64,000 nt of DNA, taken from positions 62,001 through 126,000 of the forward strand of contig NZ_JACIDY010000008.1 of the NCBI RefSeq assembly GCF_014196615.1. Direction: 5' to 3'. Source of the DNA: Novosphingobium fluoreni (lineage in GTDB: Bacteria > Pseudomonadota > Alphaproteobacteria > Sphingomonadales > Sphingomonadaceae). Under the pieces are notes generated by a model. That model was not told the DNA's origin and did not search any database. It saw only the letters and a program-made list of their open reading frames with translations. This document shows positions 56,637 to 64,000 of the stretch, piece after piece (position 1 is the stretch's first letter; every line of letters begins with the position of its first letter). Position numbers and translations under genes: made by a program.

Positions 56637-57344
56637 TCAGCTAAGTACTTCGTTTTCATTCAAAACGAGCCATAGCATCTTAGCGAACTGATCTAGCATT
56701 AAGCTGGCACGCTTCTTGTTCAGCTCAAACGTCACCATGAATGCAGTCTTGTTGGCCAGCGATATCATAAGAGACATGCGGAGATTGAAACGCTCCTTGT
56801 CTTTCATGGTCGAAATGACGCGCTCCATGATGTTGCCACATTCGCCCAGATGTGTGACCACATTGGTGGCATATTGCACGTCGGAACTTATCGCTTCCCA
56901 ACTGGCCGCGCAGAGCTTCTCCATTCCTGTCCACATCACGACATAATCGTTCAACCAGTCCCTCACCGCAAATTGGTCGCGCACATCGATTGCATCGAGC
57001 TGCTTCAGTGCCCGATCCACTTCCGCGTTCAGGTGGTCACAAAGGAGATCGAGCAGGTCACTTTTGCTGGGAAAGTGTCGGTAAAAGGTCGGCACGGTGG
57101 TTCCAGCCAAGGCAGCAATCTTGTCGACTGTAGCTGCATAATAGCCTTGGTCCCTGAAGCATTGAAGGGCTGCATCAACCAAGCGCTGCCGCGTAAACTC
57201 CTTCAGATCGGAACGCAGCGTGACCGCCGCGAGTCCATTGGTCCGCGACGATGACTTTACCTTTGCGGCTTTTGATGCAGCTTTTGGCGGATTGTTGACA
57301 TCAGTCTTACGCGCACGCGAAGTCTTTGGATTGATCTTCACTGA
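56637..57344 (-). CDS. TetR-family transcriptional regulator
   Basis: A 235-residue TetR regulator. After a basic, Lys/Ala/Ser-rich N-terminal extension of about 45 residues comes the HTH: RQRLVDAALQCFRDQGYYAA, DKIAALAGTTVPTFYRHFPS, KSDLLDLL. The C-terminal helical ligand domain is not specific to a known subgroup. The GTG at 57344 follows AAGGA; earlier in-frame codons give an unlikely Arg-rich start. It stands apart from the catabolic genes, separated from the TonB receptor by an IS remnant, and probably represses that cluster in the absence of its ligand. Confidence 0.85.
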   Translation of the reverse strand, partial: SVKINPKTSRARKTDVNNPPKAASKAAKVKSSSRTNGLAAVTLRSDLKEFTRQRLVDAALQCFRDQGYYAATVDKIAALAGTTVPTFYRHFPSKSDLLDLLCDHLNAEVDRALKQLDAIDVRDQFAVRDWLNDYVVMWTGMEKLCAASWEAISSDVQYATNVVTHLGECGNIMERVISTMKDKERFNLRMSLMISLANKTAFMVTFELNKKRASLMLDQFAKMLWLVLNENEVLS

Positions 57345-57890
57345 CACTAGCTCATTTCCTTTTCTATGCAACCTGCGAACTGAAGGGACTGTTGATGTGG
57401 CCCGCAGGCTGCACTCAGAAGACGCTAACACATCGACAAGCCTTCTCAAAGCGGTGTGACTGAGAACACCACGACGCCATTAGTGAACCGCCCCGGGATT
57501 GCTGGAGGCCCTAACTTCTGAGAGGGAGGGCCACGACGAGCAAGACAACCACAAGGTTGCGCCGGAGGTTCGCGCACGGCCTGTGCGGATGGTGTCGAAG
57601 ACAAAGGCAAAGGTGGTGAGGCTTTTCGAGCGCCTTTGGAAAGACGCCGTCGATCCCCGCGCTCGTGCCTAGATCGCATCGAACGTCATGTTGTTCGTAT
57701 TGTGGCTCGGTTTTGTCGTCGACCCCGCGATGCAACCGACCTTTGTAAAATAGCTAGTCATCTGGGCATGTAACCGGAGTCATCACAGAGGTATCCAAAG
57801 GCACCAGCCGGTGCCTGACGAGGGGGTGCGAATTCTAATACTTTAGGGCCAACCCAAAGCGACATCCGGTCGATGCGGGCGGAGGCCTGC
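57345..57890. other. Region between the tetR and traG genes with a scrap of an IS3-type ORFA
   Basis: No intact gene is present. At about 57551-57600 the plus strand reads HKVAPEVRARPVRMV, like the opening of IS3-family ORFA proteins (KFSPEVRERAVRMV), but nothing further supports it. This is the right-hand joint of the cargo with the conjugation backbone; the traG promoter and its GGAGG ribosome site (57880) lie at the right edge. Confidence 0.4.
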
Positions 57891-59933
57891 ATGACCCCGA
57901 CTAAGTTGCTCATTGGACAGTTCCTGGTGGTGCTAGCGATCGTTGTCGCGAGCATCTGGATCGCTACGCAGTGGGCAGCCGCGCAACTCGCCTATCAGCC
58001 CGAACTCGGTCCTCCGTGGTTCATCGCATTCGGCCTGCCGATCTATCGCCCATGGTCGATCTTCCCGTGGTGGTTCTCGTTCGACGCCTATGCGCCGATC
58101 ATCTTCGACGAAGCAGGGGCGATCGCCGCGCTGGGCGGCTTCGTCAGCTGTGGCGCCGCGATCTTCGGATCGCTTTGGCGCGCACGCCAATCGAATAATC
58201 TCACCACCTATGGTTCGGCCCGTTGGGCGACGCACAAGGATATGAAGGCTGCCAAGCTATTCGATGATCGCGGCGTCGCGCTCGGTCGGATTGGAGACAA
58301 CGATCTCCGCCACGATGGACCTGAACACGTCATGGCGTTCGCACCAACCCGCTCCGGCAAGGGCGTCGGTCTCGTTGTGCCGACGCTGCTCAGCTGGACC
58401 GGTTCGACCATCGTTCACGACATCAAGGGCGAAAACTGGCAACTGACCGCCGGCTGGCGCGCGCGCTTCTCGCACTGCTTGTTGTTCAACCCAACCGATG
58501 CCCGCTCGGCACGTTATAATCCGATGCTCGAAGTGCGGCGCGGCGTGAACGAAGTCCGCGACGTGCAGAATATCGCCGATATTCTTGTGGATCCGGAAGG
58601 CGCGCTGGAGCGTCGCAACCACTGGGAGAAAACCAGCCATTCGCTCCTGGTGGGCGCGATCCTCCATGTCCTCTACGCCGAGGAGGAGAAGACGCTCGCC
58701 CGCGTCGCGACCTTCCTTTCCGATCCACAGCGTAGTTTCGCCGCGACGCTGCGCCGGATGATGGCGACCAACCATCTCGGCACTGACGACGCGCCGTTTG
58801 TGCATCCGGTTGTCGCCTCGGCCGCCCGCGAACTCCTCAACAAGAGCGAGAACGAACGCTCGGGCGTGCTCTCAACGGCGATGTCGTTCCTCGGCCTCTA
58901 CCGTGATCCCACCGTCGCGGCCGTGACCGCCGCGTCCGACTGGCGCATCGTCGATCTCGTCGAGGCCGCGCACCCAATCTCGCTCTACCTGGTCGTGCCG
59001 CCGTCCGACATCAGCCGCACAAAGCCTCTGATCCGCCTGATCCTCAACCAGATCGGCCGCCGGCTGACCGAAGAATTGCACGGCACTGGCAAGGACGGCG
59101 AAGCCGCGCGAGGCCGACACCGTCTCCTTATGATGCTCGACGAGTTCCCGGCCCTGGGGCGGCTCGACTTCTTCGAGACAAGCCTCGCCTTCCTTGCCGG
59201 TTATGGCGTGCGCGCCTTCCTGATCGCGCAGAGCCTCAACCAGATCGAGAAGGCCTATGGCGAGCACAACGCCATCCTCGACAATTGCCATGTGCGTATC
59301 GCGTTCGCCACCAACGACGAGCGCACCGCCAAGCGGATATCGGATGCGCTCGGTACCGCTACTGAGCAGCGCGCTATGCGCAACTATGCGGGGCACCGGC
59401 TCGCGCCCTGGCTGGCGCATGTGATGGTCAGCCGACAGGAGACCGCCCGCGCCCTGCTGACCCCGGGCGAGGTGATGCAGCTCGCGCCCACCGACGAGCT
59501 GGTGCTGATCTCGGGTCACCCGCCGATCCGCGCCAAGAAGCTGCGTTACTATGAGGACCGCCGCTACGCCGCCCGCGTTCTGCCCGCGCCGGTTCTAGAT
59601 TCCGCAGGTTATCGCGACCTACCGGCTGCGCGCGCTGACGACTGGGCCGGTCAGGTTCGCGGCGCCGATATGCGCCTCGTCAGAAGCGCCGATACCGAAG
59701 AGGACGCTGATGCTGGAGGCCTCGAACAAGCCCGTCATCCTGCTCATGAGATCGTGCCGACCATCGTGGTGGAGCCAGACATCGCCGACCCGCTCGGGCT
59801 CGGCGAGGATGACGGTGACCAAGCGGCCGAGCGCCGCGCGATGGACCGCGTCCAGCAGCTCGGCACCGCCCGCACTGTCTATGGCCTCGATGCCGCCTCG
59901 GGCCGGCCCGACGATCTGCAGCTGGGGTTCTGA
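57891..59933 (+). CDS. traG: TraG/VirD4-type coupling protein
   Basis: A 680-residue type IV coupling protein that brings the relaxase-DNA complex to the mating channel. Two N-terminal membrane helices (LLIGQFLVVLAIVVASIWIA and AIAALGGFVSCGAAIFGSLW) precede the ATPase with Walker A APTRSGKGVG (about 150-159) and Walker B LLMMLDEFPALG (about 408-420). The acidic C-terminal tail may bind the relaxase. The ATG at 57891 has GGAGG at an ideal distance; an upstream ATG at 57873 adds six residues. It opens the plus-strand traG-RHH-trb operon. Confidence 0.93.
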   Translation: MTPTKLLIGQFLVVLAIVVASIWIATQWAAAQLAYQPELGPPWFIAFGLPIYRPWSIFPWWFSFDAYAPIIFDEAGAIAALGGFVSCGAAIFGSLWRARQSNNLTTYGSARWATHKDMKAAKLFDDRGVALGRIGDNDLRHDGPEHVMAFAPTRSGKGVGLVVPTLLSWTGSTIVHDIKGENWQLTAGWRARFSHCLLFNPTDARSARYNPMLEVRRGVNEVRDVQNIADILVDPEGALERRNHWEKTSHSLLVGAILHVLYAEEEKTLARVATFLSDPQRSFAATLRRMMATNHLGTDDAPFVHPVVASAARELLNKSENERSGVLSTAMSFLGLYRDPTVAAVTAASDWRIVDLVEAAHPISLYLVVPPSDISRTKPLIRLILNQIGRRLTEELHGTGKDGEAARGRHRLLMMLDEFPALGRLDFFETSLAFLAGYGVRAFLIAQSLNQIEKAYGEHNAILDNCHVRIAFATNDERTAKRISDALGTATEQRAMRNYAGHRLAPWLAHVMVSRQETARALLTPGEVMQLAPTDELVLISGHPPIRAKKLRYYEDRRYAARVLPAPVLDSAGYRDLPAARADDWAGQVRGADMRLVRSADTEEDADAGGLEQARHPAHEIVPTIVVEPDIADPLGLGEDDGDQAAERRAMDRVQQLGTARTVYGLDAASGRPDDLQLGF

Positions 59934-59936
59934 CCG

Positions 59937-60338
59937 ATGGAAAAGGTCCGCCACCAGCTGTTCCTGCCGAAGCCGCTCTCCGACCGGCTCGAAGCGCTCG
60001 CCGCAAAGCCCGGCGCCAGCAAATCGGCGATCCTCGTCGATGCCGTCACTGCCTGGCTCAATCGGCGCGGCGCATCGGAGCTGGAGGATCGGTTCTCGAT
60101 CCGGCTCGACCGGCTGACGCAAGCGATCGGCCGGGTCGATCGCGACGCCTATGTTATCCTCGAGACGCTGGCGCTGTTCGTCCGGTTCGAACTCGCGATC
60201 CAGACACCGCTTGCAGAGAACGACCAAGCCGGCAGAGCGCTCGGCGCCAAGCGGTTCGAAGCCTTCGTGACGCAGGTGGGTCGACAGGTGTCGACGGGGC
60301 GGCGCACGCTCGGCACCGCGGCGGAGGATGGCGAATGA
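59937..60338 (+). CDS. Ribbon-helix-helix (CopG-like) protein
   Basis: A 133-residue protein whose N-terminus (KVRHQLFLPKPLSDRLEALA, KPGASKSAILVDAVTAWLNR) is a ribbon-helix-helix DNA-binding domain. The rest is a helical tail. It starts three bases after the traG stop and overlaps trbB by four (ATGA). Genes of this kind always lie between traG and trbB in these ICEs, and probably control the transfer operon or take part in relaxosome assembly. Confidence 0.85.
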   Translation: MEKVRHQLFLPKPLSDRLEALAAKPGASKSAILVDAVTAWLNRRGASELEDRFSIRLDRLTQAIGRVDRDAYVILETLALFVRFELAIQTPLAENDQAGRALGAKRFEAFVTQVGRQVSTGRRTLGTAAEDGE

Positions 60339-61321
60339 CCGCCAGCCTCTCCGCCGAACGCCGTCGTCGCATGCTGATCACGGCGCTCGGGACCGACATC
60401 GCCGCAGCTATGCGCGATCCACTGGTCATCGAGATCATGGTCAATCCCGACGGCGCGCTTCGGCTCGACCGCCTCGGCGAAGGTCGCACTGACACGGAGG
60501 TGCGGATGGAGCCGGATCAGGTCGAGCGCATCATTCGGCTGGTCGCAAGCCATGCGCGCGCCGAAGTCCATGCCGAGCATCCGATCATCTCGGCCGAGCT
60601 GCCGCCCCATATCGAGGGCCGTGCCGGCGAGCGTTTCGAAGGCGTGCTGCCGCCGGTCTCGTCGGCGCCTTGCTTCTCGATCCGCAAGCCCGCGCAGAAG
60701 CTGCACACGCTCGACGACTATATCGCCGACGGGCTGATGACGGAGCGCCAAGCCGACACGCTGCGCGCTGCGGTCACCCAACGCTATAATATCCTCGTCG
60801 CCGGCGGGACCAGCTCGGGCAAGACGACACTCGCCAATGCGCTGCTTGCCGAGATGGCTTGGGTCGATAGCCGCGTCATCCTGATCGAGGACACGCGCGA
60901 GCTGCAATGTACGCTGCCCGACACGGTGGCGCTTCGCACCCGCCCGCCGCATGTATCGATGACCGAGCTGGTGCGCTCGACCATGCGCTTGCGCCCCGAC
61001 CGCATCGTCGTCGGCGAGGTCCGCGGCCCAGAAGCGCTCGACATGCTGAAGGCATGGAACACCGGCCATCCCGGCGGGATCGCAACGGTCCATGCCAACA
61101 GCGCGATCGCGGCGCTCTATCGCATCGAACAGCTCGTGCAGGAAGCGGTGGTCACCGTGCCGCGCCAGCTGATCGCCGAAGCCATCGACATCGTCGTCTT
61201 CATCTCCGGGCGCGGAGTCGACCGCCGTGTCTCGACCATCGCGCGCGTCGCCGGACTCGACCCCGACACCGGCACTTACGCGCTCGCCGACCTCCCCAAG
61301 CCCAACCCCAAGGAGACCTAA
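60335..61321 (+). CDS. trbB: TrbB, VirB11-type ATPase
   Basis: A 328-residue hexameric secretion ATPase of the P-type (IncP-like) mating system. Walker A is AGGTSSGKTT, the Asp box is LIEDTRELQC, Walker B lies in RPDRIVVGEVRG, and the His box is GGIATVHAN. It powers pilus and channel assembly at the inner membrane. All motifs are intact. The overlap with the RHH gene and the three-base gap to trbC indicate one transcript. Confidence 0.95.
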   Translation: MTASLSAERRRRMLITALGTDIAAAMRDPLVIEIMVNPDGALRLDRLGEGRTDTEVRMEPDQVERIIRLVASHARAEVHAEHPIISAELPPHIEGRAGERFEGVLPPVSSAPCFSIRKPAQKLHTLDDYIADGLMTERQADTLRAAVTQRYNILVAGGTSSGKTTLANALLAEMAWVDSRVILIEDTRELQCTLPDTVALRTRPPHVSMTELVRSTMRLRPDRIVVGEVRGPEALDMLKAWNTGHPGGIATVHANSAIAALYRIEQLVQEAVVTVPRQLIAEAIDIVVFISGRGVDRRVSTIARVAGLDPDTGTYALADLPKPNPKET

Positions 61322-61324
61322 CCT

Positions 61325-61663
61325 ATGACGCGCAACCTCAATCGACTGCCGATCAACCGACACCTGCTTGCAGGTGCCGCCATCGGCCTCGCGCTCACCT
61401 TCGCGACCCAAGTCCAGGCCGCCGGCTCCGGCATGCCGTGGGAGCAGCCGCTCCAGCAGGTTCTGGAGTCCGTGCAAGGACCGGTCGCCAAGATCGTCGC
61501 CGTCATCATCATTATCGTCACTGGCCTGACGCTCGCGTTCGGCGAGACCGCGGGCGGGTTCCGGCGGCTGATCCAGATCGTGTTCGGCCTGTCGATCGCG
61601 TTCGCCGCGTCGAGCTTCTTCCTGTCCTTCTTCAGCTTCGGCGGCGGGGCGCTGATCGCATGA
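61325..61663 (+). CDS. trbC: TrbC, conjugative pilin (VirB2-like)
   Basis: A 112-residue prepilin. A signal peptide (AIGLALTFATQVQA ending AQA-like) is followed by the mature pilin with two hydrophobic helices (IVAVIIIIVTGLTLAFGETA; IVFGLSIAFAASSFFLSFFS). It should be processed by the TraF peptidase encoded at 26528-27085. Its TGA overlaps the ATG of trbD. Confidence 0.92.
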   Translation: MTRNLNRLPINRHLLAGAAIGLALTFATQVQAAGSGMPWEQPLQQVLESVQGPVAKIVAVIIIIVTGLTLAFGETAGGFRRLIQIVFGLSIAFAASSFFLSFFSFGGGALIA

Positions 61664-61932
61664 TTGGCGGCGGCCAGCATATCGACGGCTTCGAAGTGCC
61701 GATCCACGGCTCGCTCGGTTCGCCGCTGCTGCTCGGTGGCGCGCCACGTGGGCTGGCGATCGTCAACGGGACGCTGGCCGCCGCGGTCGGCCTCGGCCTC
61801 CAGCAATGGGTGGCCGGGGTGCTGCTCTGGGCGGTCGGCCACAGCATCGCCGTGGTGGCCGCTCGCCGTGATCCCAGCTTCGCGCCTGTCCTCCTGCGCC
61901 ATATCCGTCAGAAGGGATATTTCGCATGCTGA
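61660..61932 (+). CDS. trbD: TrbD, VirB3-like inner-membrane protein
   Basis: A 90-residue VirB3-like protein: FEVPIHGSLGSPLLLGGAPR, one or two membrane helices (AIVNGTLAAAVGLGLQQWVA, LLWAVGHSIAVVAA), then a basic end. The start overlaps trbC (ATGA at 61660) and its stop overlaps trbE by seven bases, so the three are coupled. Confidence 0.92.
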   Translation: MIGGGQHIDGFEVPIHGSLGSPLLLGGAPRGLAIVNGTLAAAVGLGLQQWVAGVLLWAVGHSIAVVAARRDPSFAPVLLRHIRQKGYFAC

Positions 61933-64000
61933 GCCTGCGGGAGTATCGCGACAGCGCCGAACGGCTCGCCGATCATCTGCCCTGGGCGGCACTCGTCGCG
62001 CCGGGCGTGGTGCTGAACAAGGACGGGAGCTTCCTGCGGGTACTAGCTTTCCGCGGCCCCGATCTAGAGTCAGCGACCGAAGCCGAGCTGGTCGGCGCCT
62101 GCGCGCGGGCGAACAATGCCCTCAAGAGATTTGGCAGTGGCTGGGCGCTGTTCTTCGACGCCGAGCGGCGGGAAGCGCTTGCCTATCCCGACAGCGCCTT
62201 TCCCGACGCGGCGAGCTGGCTGATCGATGGCGAAAGGCAGGCCGCGTTCGAGGCCGAGGGCGCCCATTTCGAGAGCCGTTACCACCTGACCCTGACCTGG
62301 CTGCCCCCGGCCGACACGACCGATCGCGCGGGCCGGAGCCTCGTCGAGCGTCCGGACGGCGACCGGGAACGCGATTGGCCCGGCGCACTGGAGAGCTTCG
62401 TCGCCGAGACCGACCGCGTGTTGGATCTGCTGTCAGGCTTCATGGCGGATGTACGTCCGCTCGACGACAGCGAGACGCTGACCTTCCTCCACGGCACGAT
62501 CTCTGATCGCCGCCACCCCGTCGCCGCGCCCGACACGCCAATGTATCTCGATGGCGTCCTCGCCGATACGCCGCTGGTCGGCGGGCTGGAGCCAAAACTC
62601 GGCGATCTGCATGTCCGCACGTTGACAGTGCTCGGTTTCCCGAGCCTGAGCCGACCCGGCATCCTCGACGCGCTCAATCATCAGGATTTCGGCTACCGCT
62701 GGGTCACGCGCTTCATCGCGCTCGACAAGACGTTGGCGACCAAGACACTAACATCGCTGCGACGCCAGTGGTTCAACAAGCGCAAGTCGGTCACCGCGCT
62801 GCTGCGCGAGGTGCTCTATAATTCGCCGGCGCAGCTGCTCGACAGCGATGCCGACAATAAGGTCGTCGATGCCGACCAGGCGCTGCAGGTGCTCGGCGGC
62901 GACCATGTCGCATTCGGTTATCTGACCACGACGATCACGGTGACGGATCGCAGCCGGGGGGTAGTGGAGGACAAGGTCCGCGCGGTCGAGCGCATCGTCA
63001 ACGGCCTCGGCTTCACCTGCGTGCGCGAGACCGTCAATGCGGTCGAAGCCTGGCTCTCGTCGCTGCCGGGCCATGTCTATGCCAATGTCCGGCAGCCGCT
63101 GGTGCATACCCTCAACCTCGCGCATCTGATGCCGCTGTCGTCGGTCTGGGCCGGCCCGGTGCGCAACGGCCACCTCGACGGCCCGCCGCTGCTGGTCGGA
63201 AAGACCGCGGGCTCGACGCCGTTCCGGCTCTCCACCCATGTCGGCGATGTCGGGCACATGATGGTCGTGGGACCGACCGGCGCCGGCAAGTCGGTCCTGC
63301 TGAGCCTCATCGCACTCCAGTTCCGCCGCTACCCAGGCGCGCAGGTCTATATCTTCGACAAGGGTAACAGCGCCCGCGCCGCGGTGCTGGCGATGGGCGG
63401 TGCGCACCATGCGCTCGGATCGGCCGAGACAGACGGCGAGACGCTCGCCTTCCAGCCGCTCGCCAATATCGACGATGCGGGCGAACGCAGCTGGGCGTCC
63501 GAATGGATCGCGGCGCTGCTGGCACACGAGAATGTCGCCGTCACGCCGGAGGTGAAGGACGCGATCTGGACGGCGCTCGGCAGCCTGGCCTCCGCGCCGC
63601 GCGAGGAGCGGACGATGACCGGCCTCGCGCTGCTGCTTCAGTCGAACGCGCTGCGCATCGCGCTCCAGCCCTATACGCTCGAAGGACCGCACGGCCGGCT
63701 GCTCGACGCCGCCGAACAGCATCTCGCGCTGGCCGATGTCCAATGCTTTGAGACAGAGGCACTGATGGGCCAGACCGGGGCGGTCGCGCCCGTGCTGACT
63801 TATCTCTTCCACCGGCTGGAGGAGCGGTTCGACGGGCGGCCGACACTGCTGATCCTCGACGAAGCCTGGATATTTCTTGATCACCCGCTGTTCGCCGCGC
63901 GTATCCGCGAATGGCTGAAGGTGCTGCGCAAGAAGAATGTCGCGGTGCTGTTCGCGACGCAGAGCCTCGCCGATATCGCAGGCTCGGCGATCGCACCCGC
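61926..64000 (+). CDS. trbE: TrbE, VirB4-type ATPase (3' end outside window)
   Basis: The frame is open for 691 codons from the ATG at 61926 to the window edge. It is the VirB4-type ATPase of the mating channel: an N-terminal CagE/TrbE domain (LREYRDSAERLADHLPWAAL), Walker A VGPTGAGKSVLL near residue 447-458, and Walker B TLLILDEAWIFLD near 640. ATQSLADIAGSAI follows just before the edge. Full-length TrbE is usually about 810-850 residues, so some 130 residues lie outside. Confidence 0.94.
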   Translation, partial: MLSLREYRDSAERLADHLPWAALVAPGVVLNKDGSFLRVLAFRGPDLESATEAELVGACARANNALKRFGSGWALFFDAERREALAYPDSAFPDAASWLIDGERQAAFEAEGAHFESRYHLTLTWLPPADTTDRAGRSLVERPDGDRERDWPGALESFVAETDRVLDLLSGFMADVRPLDDSETLTFLHGTISDRRHPVAAPDTPMYLDGVLADTPLVGGLEPKLGDLHVRTLTVLGFPSLSRPGILDALNHQDFGYRWVTRFIALDKTLATKTLTSLRRQWFNKRKSVTALLREVLYNSPAQLLDSDADNKVVDADQALQVLGGDHVAFGYLTTTITVTDRSRGVVEDKVRAVERIVNGLGFTCVRETVNAVEAWLSSLPGHVYANVRQPLVHTLNLAHLMPLSSVWAGPVRNGHLDGPPLLVGKTAGSTPFRLSTHVGDVGHMMVVGPTGAGKSVLLSLIALQFRRYPGAQVYIFDKGNSARAAVLAMGGAHHALGSAETDGETLAFQPLANIDDAGERSWASEWIAALLAHENVAVTPEVKDAIWTALGSLASAPREERTMTGLALLLQSNALRIALQPYTLEGPHGRLLDAAEQHLALADVQCFETEALMGQTGAVAPVLTYLFHRLEERFDGRPTLLILDEAWIFLDHPLFAARIREWLKVLRKKNVAVLFATQSLADIAGSAIAP

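Noticed and set aside
60149..61747. 532-codon minus-strand frame over trbB and trbC
   Set aside because: It opposes two certain conjugation genes and is Arg/Asp/Gly-rich shadow sequence.

Overview
The window is GC-rich DNA of an alphaproteobacterium, most likely a sphingomonad (Sphingomonas/Novosphingobium/Sphingobium type). The case rests on the Rel protein, the sphingomonad-style luxR-luxI-phyH block, the TonB-receptor-rich cargo and LexA boxes of the alphaproteobacterial form GAAC-N7-GAAC. Positions 1-4504 are ordinary chromosome: the end of an S41 peptidase gene, a bifunctional (p)ppGpp synthetase/hydrolase, a secreted cyclophilin-type isomerase and tRNA-Ser(GGA).

From the 3' end of that tRNA gene to the right edge of the window everything looks like one integrative and conjugative element (ICE), about 59.5 kb of which is visible. 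Its right end lies outside. A P4-type integrase (4677-6017) sits against the tRNA. Conjugation genes follow in two blocks. The first (23-34 kb, mostly minus strand) has a VirD2-like relaxase, VirB1-like transglycosylase, TraF peptidase, an excisionase-like HTH protein, DUF736, ParB-like, DUF2958 and ArdC proteins. The second (57.9-64 kb, plus strand) has traG, an RHH gene and trbBCDE, with trbE running off the end.

Three cargo regions interrupt this backbone. (1) 6-14 kb is a defence segment: a Gabija-like pair (OLD-family ATPase/TOPRIM plus UvrD-like helicase) with a tightly linked third nuclease gene, a frameshifted PIN-like gene and a 513-aa orphan with a PD-(D/E)xK signature, bracketed by two decayed SRAP (YedK-like) fragments in the same orientation. 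(2) 14.5-22.8 kb is a DNA-damage segment: an intact SRAP gene and imuA-imuB-dnaE2, each behind its own LexA box, then a small ORF, a secreted nuclease-like protein and an AlkB-like dioxygenase. (3) 36.3-57.8 kb is a mosaic between luxR and traG: a flavin monooxygenase with a frameshifted reductase, IS701, IS5, IS481 and integrase remnants, a wrecked iron-uptake region (two decapitated TonB receptors head to head, a PepSY gene with an internal stop, a truncated tonB), and a largely intact catabolic-looking cluster (GMC oxidoreductase, RraA-like, cyclase, acyl-CoA-dehydrogenase-fold enzyme, SDR, TonB receptor, TetR).

The most coherent biological reading is a quorum-sensing switch for ICE excision. 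A luxR gene is followed by luxI-phyH and then, 23 bp on, by a single-ORF DUF6499-DUF2285 protein resembling FseA of ICEMlSymR7A. Beside it lie a divergent small-protein/XRE pair with two tandem dyads between them (QseM/QseC-like), and an excisionase-like gene directly ahead of traF (RdfS-like). The family assignments are from recognition by eye; the circuit is inference from gene order.
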